The notes under the pieces are model-generated. The model searched no databases. It worked only from the letters and a program-made list of their open reading frames with translations, and was not told where the DNA came from. The position numbers and the translations under genes were made by a program. Shown here piece by piece: positions 9,614 through 22,055 of a stretch of DNA of 64,000 nt (position 1 is its first letter; every line of letters begins with the position of its first letter). This DNA comes from Streptomyces sp. NBC_01255. GTDB taxonomy: Bacteria; Actinomycetota; Actinomycetes; Streptomycetales; Streptomycetaceae. The stretch is taken from NCBI RefSeq assembly GCF_036226445.1, contig NZ_CP108474.1, positions 2,418,001 through 2,482,000 on the forward strand, written 5' to 3'.

Positions 9614-10513
9614 TCAGCCGAAGATGGCGAGGCTCTTGGCCTTCCCCCGCTGGTCCTCGACCAGCGCGAGCAGGGTCCCCTCGGGTCCGAAGACCGCGAC
9701 CGCACCCGGCGGGTACGCCGGCATCTCCAGCCGGACACCGTTCAGGAGCAGCTTGGCCCGCTTCTCGTCGACGTCCCAGCGCGGGAACGCCGCCGCGGCC
9801 GCCTCGGCGACCGGCATGACCGTGAGCTCCTCCTGGAGCTGGTCCAGCGTCTTGGCCGCGTCCAGCTTGTACGGACCGACGCGGGTGCGGCGCAGCGCGG
9901 TCAGATGACCGCCCACCCCGAGCCCGGCACCGAGGTCCCGGGCGAGCGCCCGGACGTACGTACCGGAGGAGACGACGACGGAGACGACGAGGTCGACGAC
10001 GGCCGTGCCGTCCTCCGCCTCCGCGTCGCGGACGTCGTACACCTGGAAGGAGGAGACGGTCACCGGGCGGGCCGGGATCTCGAACTCCTCGCCGCCGCGC
10101 ACCCGCGCGTACGACCGCTTGCCGTCGATCTTGATCGCGGAGACCTTCGACGGCACCTGCATGATGGCGCCGGTCAGCTCGGCCACGCCCGCGTCGATCT
10201 GCTCCCGGGTGACCTTCGAAGCGTCGACCGACGCCGTGATCTCGCCCTCGGCGTCGTCGGTGATCGTGGTCTGGCCCAGGCGGATGGTGCCCAGGTACTC
10301 CTTCTCGGTCAGCGCGAGGTGACCGAGGAGCTTGGTAGCCCGCTCCACGCCGAGGACGAGAACGCCCGTGGCCATGGGGTCGAGCGTGCCCGCGTGGCCG
10401 ACCCGGCGGGTCTTGGCGATCCCGCGCATCTTGGCCACGACGTCATGCGAAGTGAAGCCCGACGGCTTGTCGACGATGACAAGGCCGTCGGGCGTCTTTG
10501 CTGCGTTGCTCAT
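9614..10513 (-). CDS. truB: tRNA pseudouridine(55) synthase
   Basis: Isomerises U55 in the T-loop of tRNAs; 299 residues. The N-terminus reads GLVIVDKPSGFTSHDVV, and the catalytic motif GHAGTLDPMATGVLVL carries the nucleophilic aspartate at residue 45. YARVRGGEEFEIP and the GTYVRALARDLG element complete the TruB family core, with a short PUA-like C-terminal region. The ATG overlaps the rbfA stop by ATGA, so the two genes are translationally coupled. A strong hairpin follows 30 bp after the stop. Confidence 0.97.
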   Translation of the reverse strand: MSNAAKTPDGLVIVDKPSGFTSHDVVAKMRGIAKTRRVGHAGTLDPMATGVLVLGVERATKLLGHLALTEKEYLGTIRLGQTTITDDAEGEITASVDASKVTREQIDAGVAELTGAIMQVPSKVSAIKIDGKRSYARVRGGEEFEIPARPVTVSSFQVYDVRDAEAEDGTAVVDLVVSVVVSSGTYVRALARDLGAGLGVGGHLTALRRTRVGPYKLDAAKTLDQLQEELTVMPVAEAAAAAFPRWDVDEKRAKLLLNGVRLEMPAYPPGAVAVFGPEGTLLALVEDQRGKAKSLAIFG

Positions 10514-10950
10514 TCGGCGGCTTCGTCCTCGCCCGGCTTCTTGTAGGGGTCGGCCTCGCCCGCGAAGGCGGCGCCCGAGGACGCCTCCCGCACCTGGGCG
10601 TCCGAGGCCCGCGCCTTGTCGAGGAGGTCCTCGATCGTCTTGGCGTTCTCGGGGAGGGCGTCGGCGATGAACGTCAGCGTGGGGGTGAACTTGGTCCCCG
10701 CCGCGCGGCCGACGGCCGAACGGAGGACGCCCTTGGCGCTCTCCAGGCCGGCCGCGGCGCTCGCACGGTCCTCGTCGTCGCCGTAGACCGTGTAGAAGAC
10801 CGTGGCCTCCCGCAGGTCACCGGTGACACGGGTGTCCGTGATGGTCACGTGCGTGCCCAGGCGGGGGTCCTTGACGCCACGCTGCAGCTTCTCGGCGACC
10901 ACCTCCCGGATGAGGTCTGCCAGCTTCTTCGCCCGCGCGTTGTCGGCCAC
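10510..10950 (-). CDS. rbfA: 30S ribosome-binding factor A
   Basis: KH-fold factor for 30S subunit maturation (16S rRNA 5' end, cold adaptation); 146 residues. The family core is visible: RAKKLADLIREVVAEKLQ at the N-terminus, VTITDTRVTGDLREATVFY in the centre, and FTPTLTFIADALPENAKTIEDLL towards the end. An acidic tail (about residues 125-146) is common in actinobacterial RbfA. It sits between ylxP and truB in the standard order. Confidence 0.96.
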   Translation of the reverse strand: MADNARAKKLADLIREVVAEKLQRGVKDPRLGTHVTITDTRVTGDLREATVFYTVYGDDEDRASAAAGLESAKGVLRSAVGRAAGTKFTPTLTFIADALPENAKTIEDLLDKARASDAQVREASSGAAFAGEADPYKKPGEDEAAE

Positions 10951-10979
10951 TGGTCCTTCTCCTTCTTTGCCTTGCTCAT

Positions 10980-11273
10980 TCAGTCTTCATCAGTGTGGAG
11001 CCTTCGGCGCACCGAAAGCAGCTCCACCTCGGGACGCGCGGCGACGAGCCGCTCACAGCGGTCGAGCACGTCCGATACGAACCCCGGGTCCCCGGACACC
11101 AGCGAGACGCCCAGCCGGGCCCTGCGGTGGAGGTCCTGGTCGCCTACCTCGGCCGCGCTCACAGAGAACTTGCGCTGGAGCTCGGCGACGATGGGGCGGA
11201 CCACGGAGCGTTTCTCCTTGAGCGAGTGAACGTCGCCGAGGAGCAGATCGAAGGACAGAGTCCCCACGTACAT
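10980..11273 (-). CDS. ylxP: YlxP/DUF503 family protein
   Basis: 97-residue protein of the DUF503 family, usually encoded between infB and rbfA and associated with ribosome maturation; its biochemical role is unsettled. The start is the ATG at 11273, giving MYVGTLSFDLLLGDVHSLKE, the conserved N-terminus; the frame is open for 38 codons more but without family similarity. SLKEKRSVVRPIVAELQRKF and the VELLSVRR strand are typical. The terminator-like region and promoter space on its upstream side separate it from infB. It starts the ylxP-rbfA-truB unit. Confidence 0.9.
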   Translation of the reverse strand: MYVGTLSFDLLLGDVHSLKEKRSVVRPIVAELQRKFSVSAAEVGDQDLHRRARLGVSLVSGDPGFVSDVLDRCERLVAARPEVELLSVRRRLHTDED

Positions 11274-11358
11274 GTGGTGCCGGATGTCCCGCCGGTTCGG
11301 GTTCGGTGGCCTGCCGGGCCGTCGCTCGGCAGGAACACCAGAACCGTACACGCAACGG

Positions 11359-11400
11359 CCGGGGCCGATCGACGGAATATCTTCCACCGACCGGCCCCGG
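11359..11400 (-). terminator. Probable terminator after infB
   Basis: CCGGGGCCG at 11359-11367 is complementary to CGGCCCCGG at 11392-11400, with a 24-nt loop. It lies just beyond the infB stop codon (11424) in the direction of transcription. The stem is short and the loop long, so confidence is moderate. Confidence 0.5.
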
Positions 11401-11423
11401 CTCGCTACTGCGATCGGACGCGA

Positions 11424-14531
<3,108 letters not shown>

Positions 14532-14676
14532 TTCGCTCCTTTTAGGTCCGGTTACCGCCGGACCGTCGCTACTTCATGGGCGTACTCATCGCGTACTCAT
14601 CGAGTGCTCATCGCAATCTCGACCTACTTCCAACTCGCGAGGTACCTGACCGCACGGTGATCCGTGCCGTACTTCT

Positions 14677-14958
14677 TCACTGCGGTGCCGGCCTCTCGAC
14701 GTGGTGACGGAGTTCCGCGGTGTCGAGTGGGCCCTGGACCTTGAAGGCCCTCGGGAACGCTCGGCGGCGGACCGCCAGGTCGAGACAGACCACGGCGGGG
14801 TGCAGGTACGCACCCCGGCCGGGCAGCGTACCGCGATGATCCGGAACACACTCTTCCTTTTTCACCACGATCCGCAGTAGATCGCTCTTGGCCGCTCGCT
14901 CCCGACATCCCACACAGGTTCGTTCAGGGCATACGCGGGCTTGCGTCCGGCCAGACAC
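14677..14958 (-). CDS. ylxR: YlxR/DUF448 family RNA-binding protein
   Basis: 93-residue protein of the YlxR family, normally encoded between nusA and infB. The signature CVGCRERAAKSDLLRIV near the N-terminus and PGRGAYLHP in the middle are both clear. In some bacteria YlxR-type proteins bind RNA or affect RNase P or transcription; the role here is inferred only from family. The start is GTG at 14958, with GGGGAGG about 11 nt upstream. Gap to nusA is 75 bp, gap to infB is 145 bp; all are read in the same direction. Confidence 0.92.
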   Translation of the reverse strand: MSGRTQARVCPERTCVGCRERAAKSDLLRIVVKKEECVPDHRGTLPGRGAYLHPAVVCLDLAVRRRAFPRAFKVQGPLDTAELRHHVERPAPQ

Positions 14959-15033
14959 GATTAAGTCTACCTCCCCGTACCGACCTCACCCGTTCGGGGC
15001 AAGAATCGAACAGCTGTTGGCCAAAAAGCGGTC

Positions 15034-16029
15034 TCAGTCCTGCGGACCGGTCGGCTCCGTGTCCGGACGGATGTCGATCCGCCAGCCGGTGAGGCGCGCG
15101 GCCAGGCGGGCGTTCTGGCCCTCCTTGCCGATCGCCAGCGACAGCTGGTAGTCGGGCACCGTCACCCGGGCGGACCGGGCGGCCAGGTCCACGACCTCGA
15201 CCCTGGAGACCCGCGCCGGGGAGAGCGCGTTCGCCACCATCTCGGCCGGGTCGTCCGACCAGTCGACGATGTCGATCTTCTCGCCGAGCAGCTCCGCCAT
15301 CACGTTGCGGACGCGGCTGCCCATCGGGCCGATGCAGGCGCCCTTGGCGTTCAGGCCCGAACGGGTGGAACGCACGGCGATCTTGGTGCGGTGACCGGCC
15401 TCACGCGCGATGGCCGAGATCTCGACGGAACCGTCGGCGATCTCCGGCACCTCCAGGGCGAAGAGCTTCTTCACCAGATTGGGGTGCGTGCGCGAGAGGG
15501 TGACGGACGGACCGCGGACACCGCGGGCCACCCGGACGACGTACGTCCGCAGCCGCAGACCGTGCGAGTAGTCCTCGCCCGGCACCTGCTCCTGCACCGG
15601 AAGGATGGCCTCCAGCTTGTCGTCCAGACGGACCAGGACGTTCTTCGGGTCCTTGCCCTGCTGCACCACACCGGCGACGACGTCGCCCTCGCGGCGCGCG
15701 TACTCGCCGAACGTCACGTCGTTCTCGGCGTCCCGCAGACGCTGCTGGATCACCTGGCGAGCCGTGCTCGCCGCGATCCGGCCGAAGTCCGACGGGGTGT
15801 CGTCGAAGTCCTTGGGCTCCTGGCCCTCCTCCAGCTCGGAGGGGTCTTCCTTCGCCCACACCGTCACGTGACCGGTCTGCCGGTTCAGCTCCACGCGCGC
15901 GTGGCGGCGGGCGTCGGGGGTGCGGTGGTAGGCGATGAGGAGGGCCGACTCGATCGCCTCGACCAGCAGTTCGAAGGAGATCTCCTTCTCGGTCGCCAAG
16001 CCCTTGAGCAGCTTCACGTCGATGTCCAC
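15034..16029 (-). CDS. nusA: Transcription termination/antitermination protein NusA
   Basis: RNA polymerase-binding elongation factor; 331 residues, the short actinobacterial form without the C-terminal acidic repeats of E. coli NusA (495 residues). The N-terminal domain ([20 protein letters not shown]) is followed by an S1 domain (about 115-185, [13 protein letters not shown]) and two KH domains with [15 protein letters not shown] and [19 protein letters not shown]. It starts 2 bp after the rimP stop, so the two are co-translated or tightly coupled. Confidence 0.97.
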   Translation of the reverse strand: MDIDVKLLKGLATEKEISFELLVEAIESALLIAYHRTPDARRHARVELNRQTGHVTVWAKEDPSELEEGQEPKDFDDTPSDFGRIAASTARQVIQQRLRDAENDVTFGEYARREGDVVAGVVQQGKDPKNVLVRLDDKLEAILPVQEQVPGEDYSHGLRLRTYVVRVARGVRGPSVTLSRTHPNLVKKLFALEVPEIADGSVEISAIAREAGHRTKIAVRSTRSGLNAKGACIGPMGSRVRNVMAELLGEKIDIVDWSDDPAEMVANALSPARVSRVEVVDLAARSARVTVPDYQLSLAIGKEGQNARLAARLTGWRIDIRPDTEPTGPQD

Positions 16030-16031
16030 GG

Positions 16032-16529
16032 CTACGCCTCCTCTTCCTTCTTGTCCTTGCGGTTGAACTCGATCTCGACACGCGCCTTGGCGATGTCGGC
16101 GAACTCGACCCGGCGGGCGGTGGGCTTGCGCCCCTTCACGCCCGGCACTTCGAGGTCGAGGCCGTCCTCGTCCACGGCGAGGATCCGGGCGACGAGTTCG
16201 TCGCCCTCGACGAGCTGGAGCTTGGCCAGCCGACCGGTCGCCCGGACGTAGTGGCGGTGCTCGGTCAGGGGGCGGTCGGCGCCGGGGGAGCTGACTTCGA
16301 GGACGTACTCGCCCTCGCCCATCACGTCGGTCTCGTCGAGCTTCTCGGAGATCTCACGGCTCAGCTCGGCGCAGACGTCCAGCTCCACGCCCTCTTCCGA
16401 GTCGACGACCACCCGCAGCAGTCCGCGACGGCCGGCCCGGGACACCTCGATCTCTTCCAGATCCAGGTCCTTCGCGTGGACGAGCGGCTCAAGGAGTCCG
16501 CGCAGCCTGTCGCTCTGGGTGGTGCTCAT
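16032..16529 (-). CDS. rimP: Ribosome maturation factor RimP
   Basis: 30S assembly factor; 165 residues with an N-terminal alpha/beta domain ([20 protein letters not shown], then [15 protein letters not shown]) and an SH3-like C-terminal domain ([21 protein letters not shown]). Start is the ATG at 16529 (MSTTQSDRL); the open frame continues upstream but without conserved sequence. It is the first gene of the rimP-nusA-ylxR-infB operon. The 178-bp space to the divergent lipoprotein gene must hold its promoter. Confidence 0.95.
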   Translation of the reverse strand: MSTTQSDRLRGLLEPLVHAKDLDLEEIEVSRAGRRGLLRVVVDSEEGVELDVCAELSREISEKLDETDVMGEGEYVLEVSSPGADRPLTEHRHYVRATGRLAKLQLVEGDELVARILAVDEDGLDLEVPGVKGRKPTARRVEFADIAKARVEIEFNRKDKKEEEA

Positions 16530-16707
16530 CCGGGTGACTCCTCGGCCGCGTGTGCTGTTGTGGGTTCGTCGCGTGTCGTCGCGTGTCAGACCAAAGGGTA
16601 TCCGGTCCCGGAGGGTGTTGCCGTCCACCGCCCCGGGGCCCGCGGGTACGCTCGCCTGCGGTGATCTCGACGATCTTCGACGACGGACGACGGACGAGGG
16701 AGAGAGC

Positions 16708-17277
16708 GTGACGACGACGGGCAGGCGCGCACTCCTCAGGGCGGGCGCGGCGGCGGGCGCGACGGCCCTCGTGGGCTGCACCTCCTCCGGTGACGGCGAG
16801 AACGCGCGGCGGCCGAGCGCCGCCGAGCTGGAGGCCGAACGGGTGGCGCGCGCCGAGGCGGCGCTGCGGCTCCGCTCGGTGACCGCCGCGCGGAACCTGC
16901 TGGAACGTTACGACGCGGTGCTCGCCGCCCATCCCGCCCTCGCGCCCCGGCTGACCCCGCTGCGGCGCTCGGTGGCGGCGCACGCGAAGGCCCTGGGCGA
17001 GGGCGGGACGACGGTGAAGCCCGTGACCGCCTCCCCTTCGACATCGACATCGACATCGACATCGCCATCCGCATCGGCGGCGGCACCCGCCCCCGTACCG
17101 GTCCCGGCCGACCCCCGCGCGGCCCTCAAGGAACTCGCGGCGGCCGTGCGCAAGGCCTCCGACGGACACACGAACGCCCTGCTCACGGCCCCGCCCGAGT
17201 ACGCCAGGCTGCTCGCCTCCGTGGCGGCGGCCGGCGCCGCGCACGCCTACCTGCTGACCGAAGGAGCACCGGCATGA
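16708..17277 (+). CDS. Predicted lipoprotein, function unknown
   Basis: 189 residues starting at GTG 16708. The N-terminus TGRRALLRAGAAAGATALVGC combines a twin-arginine-like segment with a lipobox LVGC, so it is probably exported and lipidated. The mature part is helical and alanine-rich (AELEAERVARAEAALRLR). In the middle there is a Ser/Thr linker coded by a hexanucleotide repeat (17041-17064). It shares an ATGA overlap with the following DUF4439 gene, which suggests a functional pair. I do not recognise a named family beyond this Streptomyces pairing. The frame is open upstream of the chosen start but shows no coding sense. Confidence 0.75.
   Translation: MTTTGRRALLRAGAAAGATALVGCTSSGDGENARRPSAAELEAERVARAEAALRLRSVTAARNLLERYDAVLAAHPALAPRLTPLRRSVAAHAKALGEGGTTVKPVTASPSTSTSTSTSPSASAAAPAPVPVPADPRAALKELAAAVRKASDGHTNALLTAPPEYARLLASVAAAGAAHAYLLTEGAPA
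17041..17064 (+). repeat. Hexanucleotide repeat ACATCG (4 copies) in the lipoprotein gene
   Basis: Four perfect ACATCG units code for alternating Ser-Thr in the lipoprotein linker; two degenerate units (CCATCC, GCATCG) follow. The unit length keeps the reading frame. Confidence 0.9.
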
Positions 17278-17690
17278 GCGCCCTCGACGCCGCCCGGGCG
17301 GCCCTGGCCGCCGAGCACGCGGCGGTGTACGGGTACGGGGTCGTCGGCGGCCGGATCGGCACGGCACGCCGGGCGGAGGCCACCGCCGCGTACGAGGCCC
17401 ACCGGGCCCGCCGGGACGCGCTGCGCCGCACCGTGCGTGACCTCGGCGGCGCGCCGGTGGTCGCGGCCGCCGCGTACGAGCTGCCGTTCCGGGTCGCCGA
17501 CGCGGCCGGCGCCGTGCGGCTGGCGGCCGTCCTGGAGGACCGGGTGGCCGGGGTCTACTCCGACCTCGTCAGGGCCTCCGAGGGCCCGCTGCGGCGCGAC
17601 GCGGCCGCCGCGCTGCGGGAGGCGGCGGTACGCGCCGTCCGCTGGCGCGGCAGCGACGTAACCTTTCCTGGGCTCGCCGAGCGGGTGTGA
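17274..17690 (+). CDS. DUF4439 family, ferritin-like protein
   Basis: 138-residue helical, alanine-rich protein beginning ALDAARAALAAEHAAVYGYG. The A-x-E-H-A-A-V-Y-G-Y start and RRDALRRTVRDLGG resemble DUF4439, which is annotated as ferritin-like. No full set of iron-binding carboxylates can be asserted by eye. The ATG overlaps the lipoprotein stop (ATGA). The function is unknown. The next gene begins 60 bp further on. Confidence 0.72.
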   Translation: MSALDAARAALAAEHAAVYGYGVVGGRIGTARRAEATAAYEAHRARRDALRRTVRDLGGAPVVAAAAYELPFRVADAAGAVRLAAVLEDRVAGVYSDLVRASEGPLRRDAAAALREAAVRAVRWRGSDVTFPGLAERV

Positions 17691-17749
17691 GTCCGCCCCC
17701 GACCGGGGACCGACCGGGACCGACCGAACGTCAGAAGGACAACGCACGC

Positions 17750-18649
17750 ATGGCTTTCGAACCGCCGCAGCGACTCGTACGGGCGCTCGGCGAGACGTAC
17801 GGGGACACCGCGGCGGCCGAGTGGCTCGGGCCGCTGCCGGAGCACACGCGGACCATGCTCGACCGGGCGTCCCTCGACGCCGAGCGGGTGATGGCCCCCG
17901 GCGGGCGGAGCAGTCTGGTCCTCCTCGTCCGGCGCTCCGACGACTCCCCCGCCGCCCTCAAGATCGCGCCGCCGGCCGCCCGGCCGGAGCTGGAGCGGGA
18001 CGCGCTGGCGCACTGGAACGGCTGGGGCGCCGTCCGGCTGCTCGACGAGACGGCCGAGGGCGGCCTCGTCCTCGAACGGCTGCATCCCGAGGTGTCGCTG
18101 CGCTCCCTGCCGGAGGCCAAGGCGCTCCTGGAGGCCGCGGGGACCGTACGGAAGCTGTGGGTCGAGCCGCCGGCGGGGCACGGCTTCGAGTCGGTGGCCG
18201 AGCGGACGGCGCGGCAGGCCGCGGCGATGGAGCCGTACCGCGCGGACCCGGCGGCCGGTGAGCTGACCGCGGCGGCGCTCGCCGCCCGCGAGGAGCTGGT
18301 GGCGGCCCCGGACGAGTCGTTGCTGCTGCACGGCTGCTTCCGCCAGGGCAAGGTGCTGGGCGGCGACCGGGCCCCCTGGCTCGCCGTCGGGCCCGAGCCG
18401 CTCGTCGGCGAGCGCGCCTACGACCTGGCGCGGCTCGTCCGCGACCGGGTGGAGGACCTGGTGGGCGCCTCGGCGGGCGCCTCTACCGCCCGGCGGCGGG
18501 TGAACAAGCTGGCGGACTCCCTGGACATGGACCGGGAGCGGCTGCGCGGCTGGACGCTGTTCCGCGCGGTCGAGTCGGGGACGCGGGCGTTCACGGCGGG
18601 GCGGCGGCAGGACGCCGAGCTGCTCATGGAGTTCGCGAGCTGGCTGTAG
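17750..18649 (+). CDS. Aminoglycoside phosphotransferase-fold protein, likely pseudokinase
   Basis: 299 residues with the fold of the hydroxyurea/aminoglycoside phosphotransferase group: substrate-binding N-lobe, LLLHG motif and a GERAYDLARLVRDR end. The motif normally reading HGDLHxxNVL is HGCFRQGKVL, and the following ID-P metal site is VG-P. Catalytic aspartate, Mg-binding asparagine and Mg-binding aspartate are therefore all replaced, so phosphotransfer is unlikely. It may bind a ligand or act as a scaffold. The ATG at 17750 gives MAFEPPQRLVRALGE. It stands alone between the DUF4439 and SPFH genes, 67 bp before the latter. Confidence 0.78.
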   Translation: MAFEPPQRLVRALGETYGDTAAAEWLGPLPEHTRTMLDRASLDAERVMAPGGRSSLVLLVRRSDDSPAALKIAPPAARPELERDALAHWNGWGAVRLLDETAEGGLVLERLHPEVSLRSLPEAKALLEAAGTVRKLWVEPPAGHGFESVAERTARQAAAMEPYRADPAAGELTAAALAAREELVAAPDESLLLHGCFRQGKVLGGDRAPWLAVGPEPLVGERAYDLARLVRDRVEDLVGASAGASTARRRVNKLADSLDMDRERLRGWTLFRAVESGTRAFTAGRRQDAELLMEFASWL

Positions 18650-18716
18650 GGGAATACCCTTTTTGTAACGTTCGCCGGTCCTCGGCGTGCGACCGGCTCG
18701 GCTCCAGGGGGCCGTG

Positions 18717-19637
18717 ATGATCGAAGAGCTGCTGGTGGCGGTGGCCGGCACGGCCGCGGCGGTCGCGGTGTACGCGGGTGCGGCGGCGCGGGTGGTGAAG
18801 CAGTACGAGCGCGGGGTCGTCTTCCGCTTCGGACGGCTGCGCGAGGAGATCCGTGCGCCCGGCTTCACGATGATCGTTCCGGTCGTCGACCGCCTCCACA
18901 AGGTCAACATGCAGATCGTCACGATGCCGGTGCCCGCGCAGGAGGGCATCACCCGGGACAACGTCACGGTGCGGGTGGACGCGGTCGTGTACTTCAAAGT
19001 GGTCGACGCGGCGGACGCGCTGGTCCGGGTGGAGGACTACAAGTTCGCGGTCTCGCAAATGGCGCAGACCTCGCTGCGGTCGATCATCGGCAAGAGCGAC
19101 CTGGACGATCTGCTGTCCAACCGGGAGAAGCTCAACCAGGGCCTCGAGCTGATGCTCGACAGCCCGGCGATGGGCTGGGGCGTCGCCATCGACCGGGTCG
19201 AGATCAAGGACGTCTCGCTGCCGGAGACGATGAAGCGCTCGATGGCACGGCAGGCGGAGGCGGACCGGGAGCGGCGGGCGCGGGTGATCAACGCGGACGC
19301 GGAGCTCCAGGCGTCGAAGAAGCTGGCCGCGGCGGCGGGGGTGATGTCGGCGCAGCCGGCGGCGCTCCAGCTGCGACTGCTGCAGACGGTGATGGCGGTG
19401 TCGGCGGAGAAGAACTCGACGCTGGTCCTGCCGATCCCGGTGGAACTGCTGAGGTTCCTGGAGCGTGCGGCGCCGGCGCCCGGGGCGGTCGAGGCGGTGG
19501 CGGGCGGCCCGGAGCCGGTGACCGCGCCGCTGAGCGAGGCGTACCTGAAGGGGCGGGTGGACGCGGCGGAGGCGGTGGAGGACCTGACGGGTGCGTCGGT
19601 GGAGCCGTCCCCGCGGGAGGACGGCGTCCCCGAGTGA
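18717..19637 (+). CDS. SPFH/Band 7 membrane protein (slipin-like)
   Basis: 306 residues, starting MIEELLVAVAGTAAAVAVYA: a single N-terminal membrane helix, then the SPFH domain (KQYERGVVFRFGRLREEIR, GFTMIVPVVDR, QTSLRSIIGKSDLDDLL). A helical segment (QAEADRERRARVINADAEL) follows, then an Ala/Pro tail. Such proteins form membrane-bound oligomers and affect lipid microdomains or proteases. No NfeD-type partner is seen next door. A GTG one codon upstream is possible as the start. The gene is followed by a strong hairpin shared with proS on the other strand. Confidence 0.9.
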   Translation: MIEELLVAVAGTAAAVAVYAGAAARVVKQYERGVVFRFGRLREEIRAPGFTMIVPVVDRLHKVNMQIVTMPVPAQEGITRDNVTVRVDAVVYFKVVDAADALVRVEDYKFAVSQMAQTSLRSIIGKSDLDDLLSNREKLNQGLELMLDSPAMGWGVAIDRVEIKDVSLPETMKRSMARQAEADRERRARVINADAELQASKKLAAAAGVMSAQPAALQLRLLQTVMAVSAEKNSTLVLPIPVELLRFLERAAPAPGAVEAVAGGPEPVTAPLSEAYLKGRVDAAEAVEDLTGASVEPSPREDGVPE

Positions 19638-19669
19638 GCCCCACGCGGCCGAGCCGCACGCGGCACGGC

Positions 19670-19702
19670 GGAGGGGCCGGGCCACGCGGGCCCGGCCCCT
19701 CC
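19670..19702. terminator. Bidirectional terminator between the SPFH gene and proS
   Basis: GGAGGGGCCGGGCC at 19670-19683 pairs with 19689-19702 around a 5-nt loop ACGCG. It sits in the 81-bp gap between two convergent genes and can serve both transcripts. Confidence 0.85.
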
Positions 19703-19718
19703 GTCGCGTGTGCGGCCG

Positions 19719-21419
19719 TCAGGCCGTCAGGCGGGCGATCGCCTCGTCGACCGTGAGCTCCTCGCGCTCGCCAGTGCGGCGGTCCTTCAGCTCCACGACG
19801 CCCTCGCCGGAGCGGCGGCCCGCGACCAGGATCTTCGGGACGCCGATGAGCTCCGCGTCGGTGAACTTGACGCCCGGGGAGACGCCCGCGCGGTCGTCGA
19901 CCAGGACGCGGAGGCCGGCGGCGGCCAGCTTGTCGGAGACCTCCAGGGCCAGCTCGGTCTGGAGGGCCTTGCCGGCGGCGACGACGTGGACGTCGGCCGG
20001 GGCGACCTCGGCGGACCAGCACAGGCCCTTCTCGTCGGCGGTCTGCTCGGCAAGGGCGGCCACGGCGCGCGTGACGCCGATGCCGTACGAGCCCATGGTC
20101 ACGCGGACCGGCTTGCCCTGCCGGCCGAGGACGTCGAGCTTGAGGGCGTCGGCGTACTTGCGGCCCAGCTGGAAGATGTGGCCGATCTCGATGGCGCGGT
20201 CCAGCTTCAGGCCGGTGCCGCACTTCGGGCACGGGTCGCCCTCCAGCACGACCACGACGTCGACGTACTCGTCGACCTCGAAGTCACGGCCCGCGACCAC
20301 GTTCTTCGCGTGCATGCCGTCCTTGTTGGCGCCGGTGATCCACGCCGTGCCCGGCGCGACGCGCGGGTCGGCGATGTAGGTCACCTTCTCCAGGCCCTGC
20401 GGGCCGACGTAGCCGCGCACCAGGTCCGCGCGCGCGGCGAAGTCCGACTCCGTGACCATCTCTACGGTCGCCGGCGCGAAGTGCTCCTCGACCTTGCCCA
20501 GGTCGACCTCGCGGTCGCCGGGGACGCCCACGGCGACGATCTCGCCGTCGACCTTGACCAGGAGGTTCTTGAGCGTGGCGGAGGCCGGCACGCCGAGCGA
20601 GGCGGCGAGCGTCTCGATGGTCGGGGTGTCGGGGGTGGGGATCTCCTCGGCGGCCGGGACGGCGGAGCCGTCGACCGGCGCGAGCTCGTAGGAGATCGCC
20701 TCGGTGTTGGCCGCGAAGTCGCAGTTCGGGCAGTCGGCGAAGGTGTCCTCGCCGGCCTCGGCCGGGGCCAGGAACTCCTCGGACTTCGAGCCGCCCATCG
20801 CGCCGGCGGTGGCCGCGACGATGCGGTAGTCGAGGCCGAGGCGCTCGAAGATCCGCTGGTAGGCCTGGCGGTGCAGACCGTACGACTCGGCGAGGCCCTC
20901 GTCCTCGGTGTCGAAGGAGTACGAGTCCTTCATGAGGAACTCGCGGCCGCGCAGGACGCCGGCGCGGGGGCGGGCCTCGTCGCGGTACTTGTTCTGGATC
21001 TGGTAGAGGATGACCGGCAGGTCCTTGTAGGACGAGCACTGGTCCTTCACCAGGAGGGTGAAGATCTCCTCGTGGGTCGGGCCCAGGAGGTAGTCGGTGC
21101 CCTTGCGGTCCTGGAGGCGGAAGAGCTCGGCGCCGTACTCCTCCCAGCGGCCGGTCGCCTCGTAGGGCTCGCGGGGCAGCAGAGCGGGCAGCAGGACCTC
21201 CTGCGCGCCGATGGCGTCCATCTCCTCGCGGACGACGCGCTCGACGTTGGCGAGCACCTTCAGGCCGAGGGGCAGCCAGCTCCAGATGCCGGCGGCGGTA
21301 CGGCGGACGTAGCCGGCGCGGACGAGGAGCTTGTGGCTGAGGACCTCGGCGTCCGCCGGGTCGTCGCGCAGCGTCTTCGCCATCAACTTCGACATGCGCT
21401 GGACCGGAACGTTGGCCAT
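19719..21419 (-). CDS. proS: Prolyl-tRNA synthetase, bacterial type
   Basis: Charges tRNA-Pro; 566 residues, the bacterial length with the internal editing (INS) domain between motifs 2 and 3. Class II motifs: motif 1 near [17 protein letters not shown], motif 2 in [18 protein letters not shown], motif 3 [16 protein letters not shown]. The editing domain lies in about residues 220-400 ([16 protein letters not shown]). The C-terminal anticodon-binding domain ([16 protein letters not shown]) ends with [10 protein letters not shown]. The gene begins at ATG 21419 and appears monocistronic. Confidence 0.97.
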   Translation of the reverse strand: MANVPVQRMSKLMAKTLRDDPADAEVLSHKLLVRAGYVRRTAAGIWSWLPLGLKVLANVERVVREEMDAIGAQEVLLPALLPREPYEATGRWEEYGAELFRLQDRKGTDYLLGPTHEEIFTLLVKDQCSSYKDLPVILYQIQNKYRDEARPRAGVLRGREFLMKDSYSFDTEDEGLAESYGLHRQAYQRIFERLGLDYRIVAATAGAMGGSKSEEFLAPAEAGEDTFADCPNCDFAANTEAISYELAPVDGSAVPAAEEIPTPDTPTIETLAASLGVPASATLKNLLVKVDGEIVAVGVPGDREVDLGKVEEHFAPATVEMVTESDFAARADLVRGYVGPQGLEKVTYIADPRVAPGTAWITGANKDGMHAKNVVAGRDFEVDEYVDVVVVLEGDPCPKCGTGLKLDRAIEIGHIFQLGRKYADALKLDVLGRQGKPVRVTMGSYGIGVTRAVAALAEQTADEKGLCWSAEVAPADVHVVAAGKALQTELALEVSDKLAAAGLRVLVDDRAGVSPGVKFTDAELIGVPKILVAGRRSGEGVVELKDRRTGEREELTVDEAIARLTA

Positions 21420-21488
21420 GGTTCTCGTACTCCTGCCGGGGGAAGGGTGATGGCCCGAGGTTAGCCGGGCCGCCCCTCCTCGGAGAAA

Positions 21489-22034
21489 TCAGTTACGGCG
21501 CTTGAGCGGCAGCGCGGCTCCCATCACCGCGTACGGGCGGGCGGCGCTCGGAAAGTGCACCTGGCGGGCGAGGTCGTCGTATCCGAGGGCGCGGTAGAGA
21601 CCGCGGGCCGGGGAATCGGTGTCGATGGCGGAGAGGATCGAACGCGACTCGTCGGCCTTGTCCGTGATCGTGGTGATCAGCTCGCTGCCCACGCCCCGCC
21701 CCTGGAAGTCGGGGTGGACGTGGAGTTCGGTGATGACGAAGGAGCCGTCGAGCCAGTCGGCGGTGCCCGTGGCGCGCAGGTACGGCTCCACGACCGTGGA
21801 CCACCAGTGCGTACGGTCGTTGGGCATGCCGTACACGAAGCCGACGAGCCGCCCGTCGGGCGTGGTGGCGCCGTAGGAGCAGGCGCCGGGGCTCATGAGG
21901 TGGCGCAGGACGATGTGGCGGCGCACGGCGACCTCGTCCTGGTCCAGGCCGAAGGCGACCGCCTGCACGGCGAGGGCCTCGTCCACCCGGGCGGCGAGAT
22001 TGACCGGTCCGATCACGACGTCTGCGTCATCCAT
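21489..22034 (-). CDS. GNAT family N-acetyltransferase
   Basis: 181 residues, starting at ATG 22034 (MDDADVVIGPVNL). The acetyl-CoA-binding motif A is clear: VHPDFQGRGVGSELITTI, and motif B includes GLYRALGYD. Typical GCN5-like length. The acceptor is unknown. It lies 21 bp beyond the stop of the next acetyltransferase gene (22056-22901), read in the same direction, so the two may be one transcript. GTG at 22043 is an alternative start three codons upstream. Confidence 0.88.
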   Translation of the reverse strand: MDDADVVIGPVNLAARVDEALAVQAVAFGLDQDEVAVRRHIVLRHLMSPGACSYGATTPDGRLVGFVYGMPNDRTHWWSTVVEPYLRATGTADWLDGSFVITELHVHPDFQGRGVGSELITTITDKADESRSILSAIDTDSPARGLYRALGYDDLARQVHFPSAARPYAVMGAALPLKRRN

Positions 22035-22055
22035 GCGGCGCACCCTACAAGCCCC

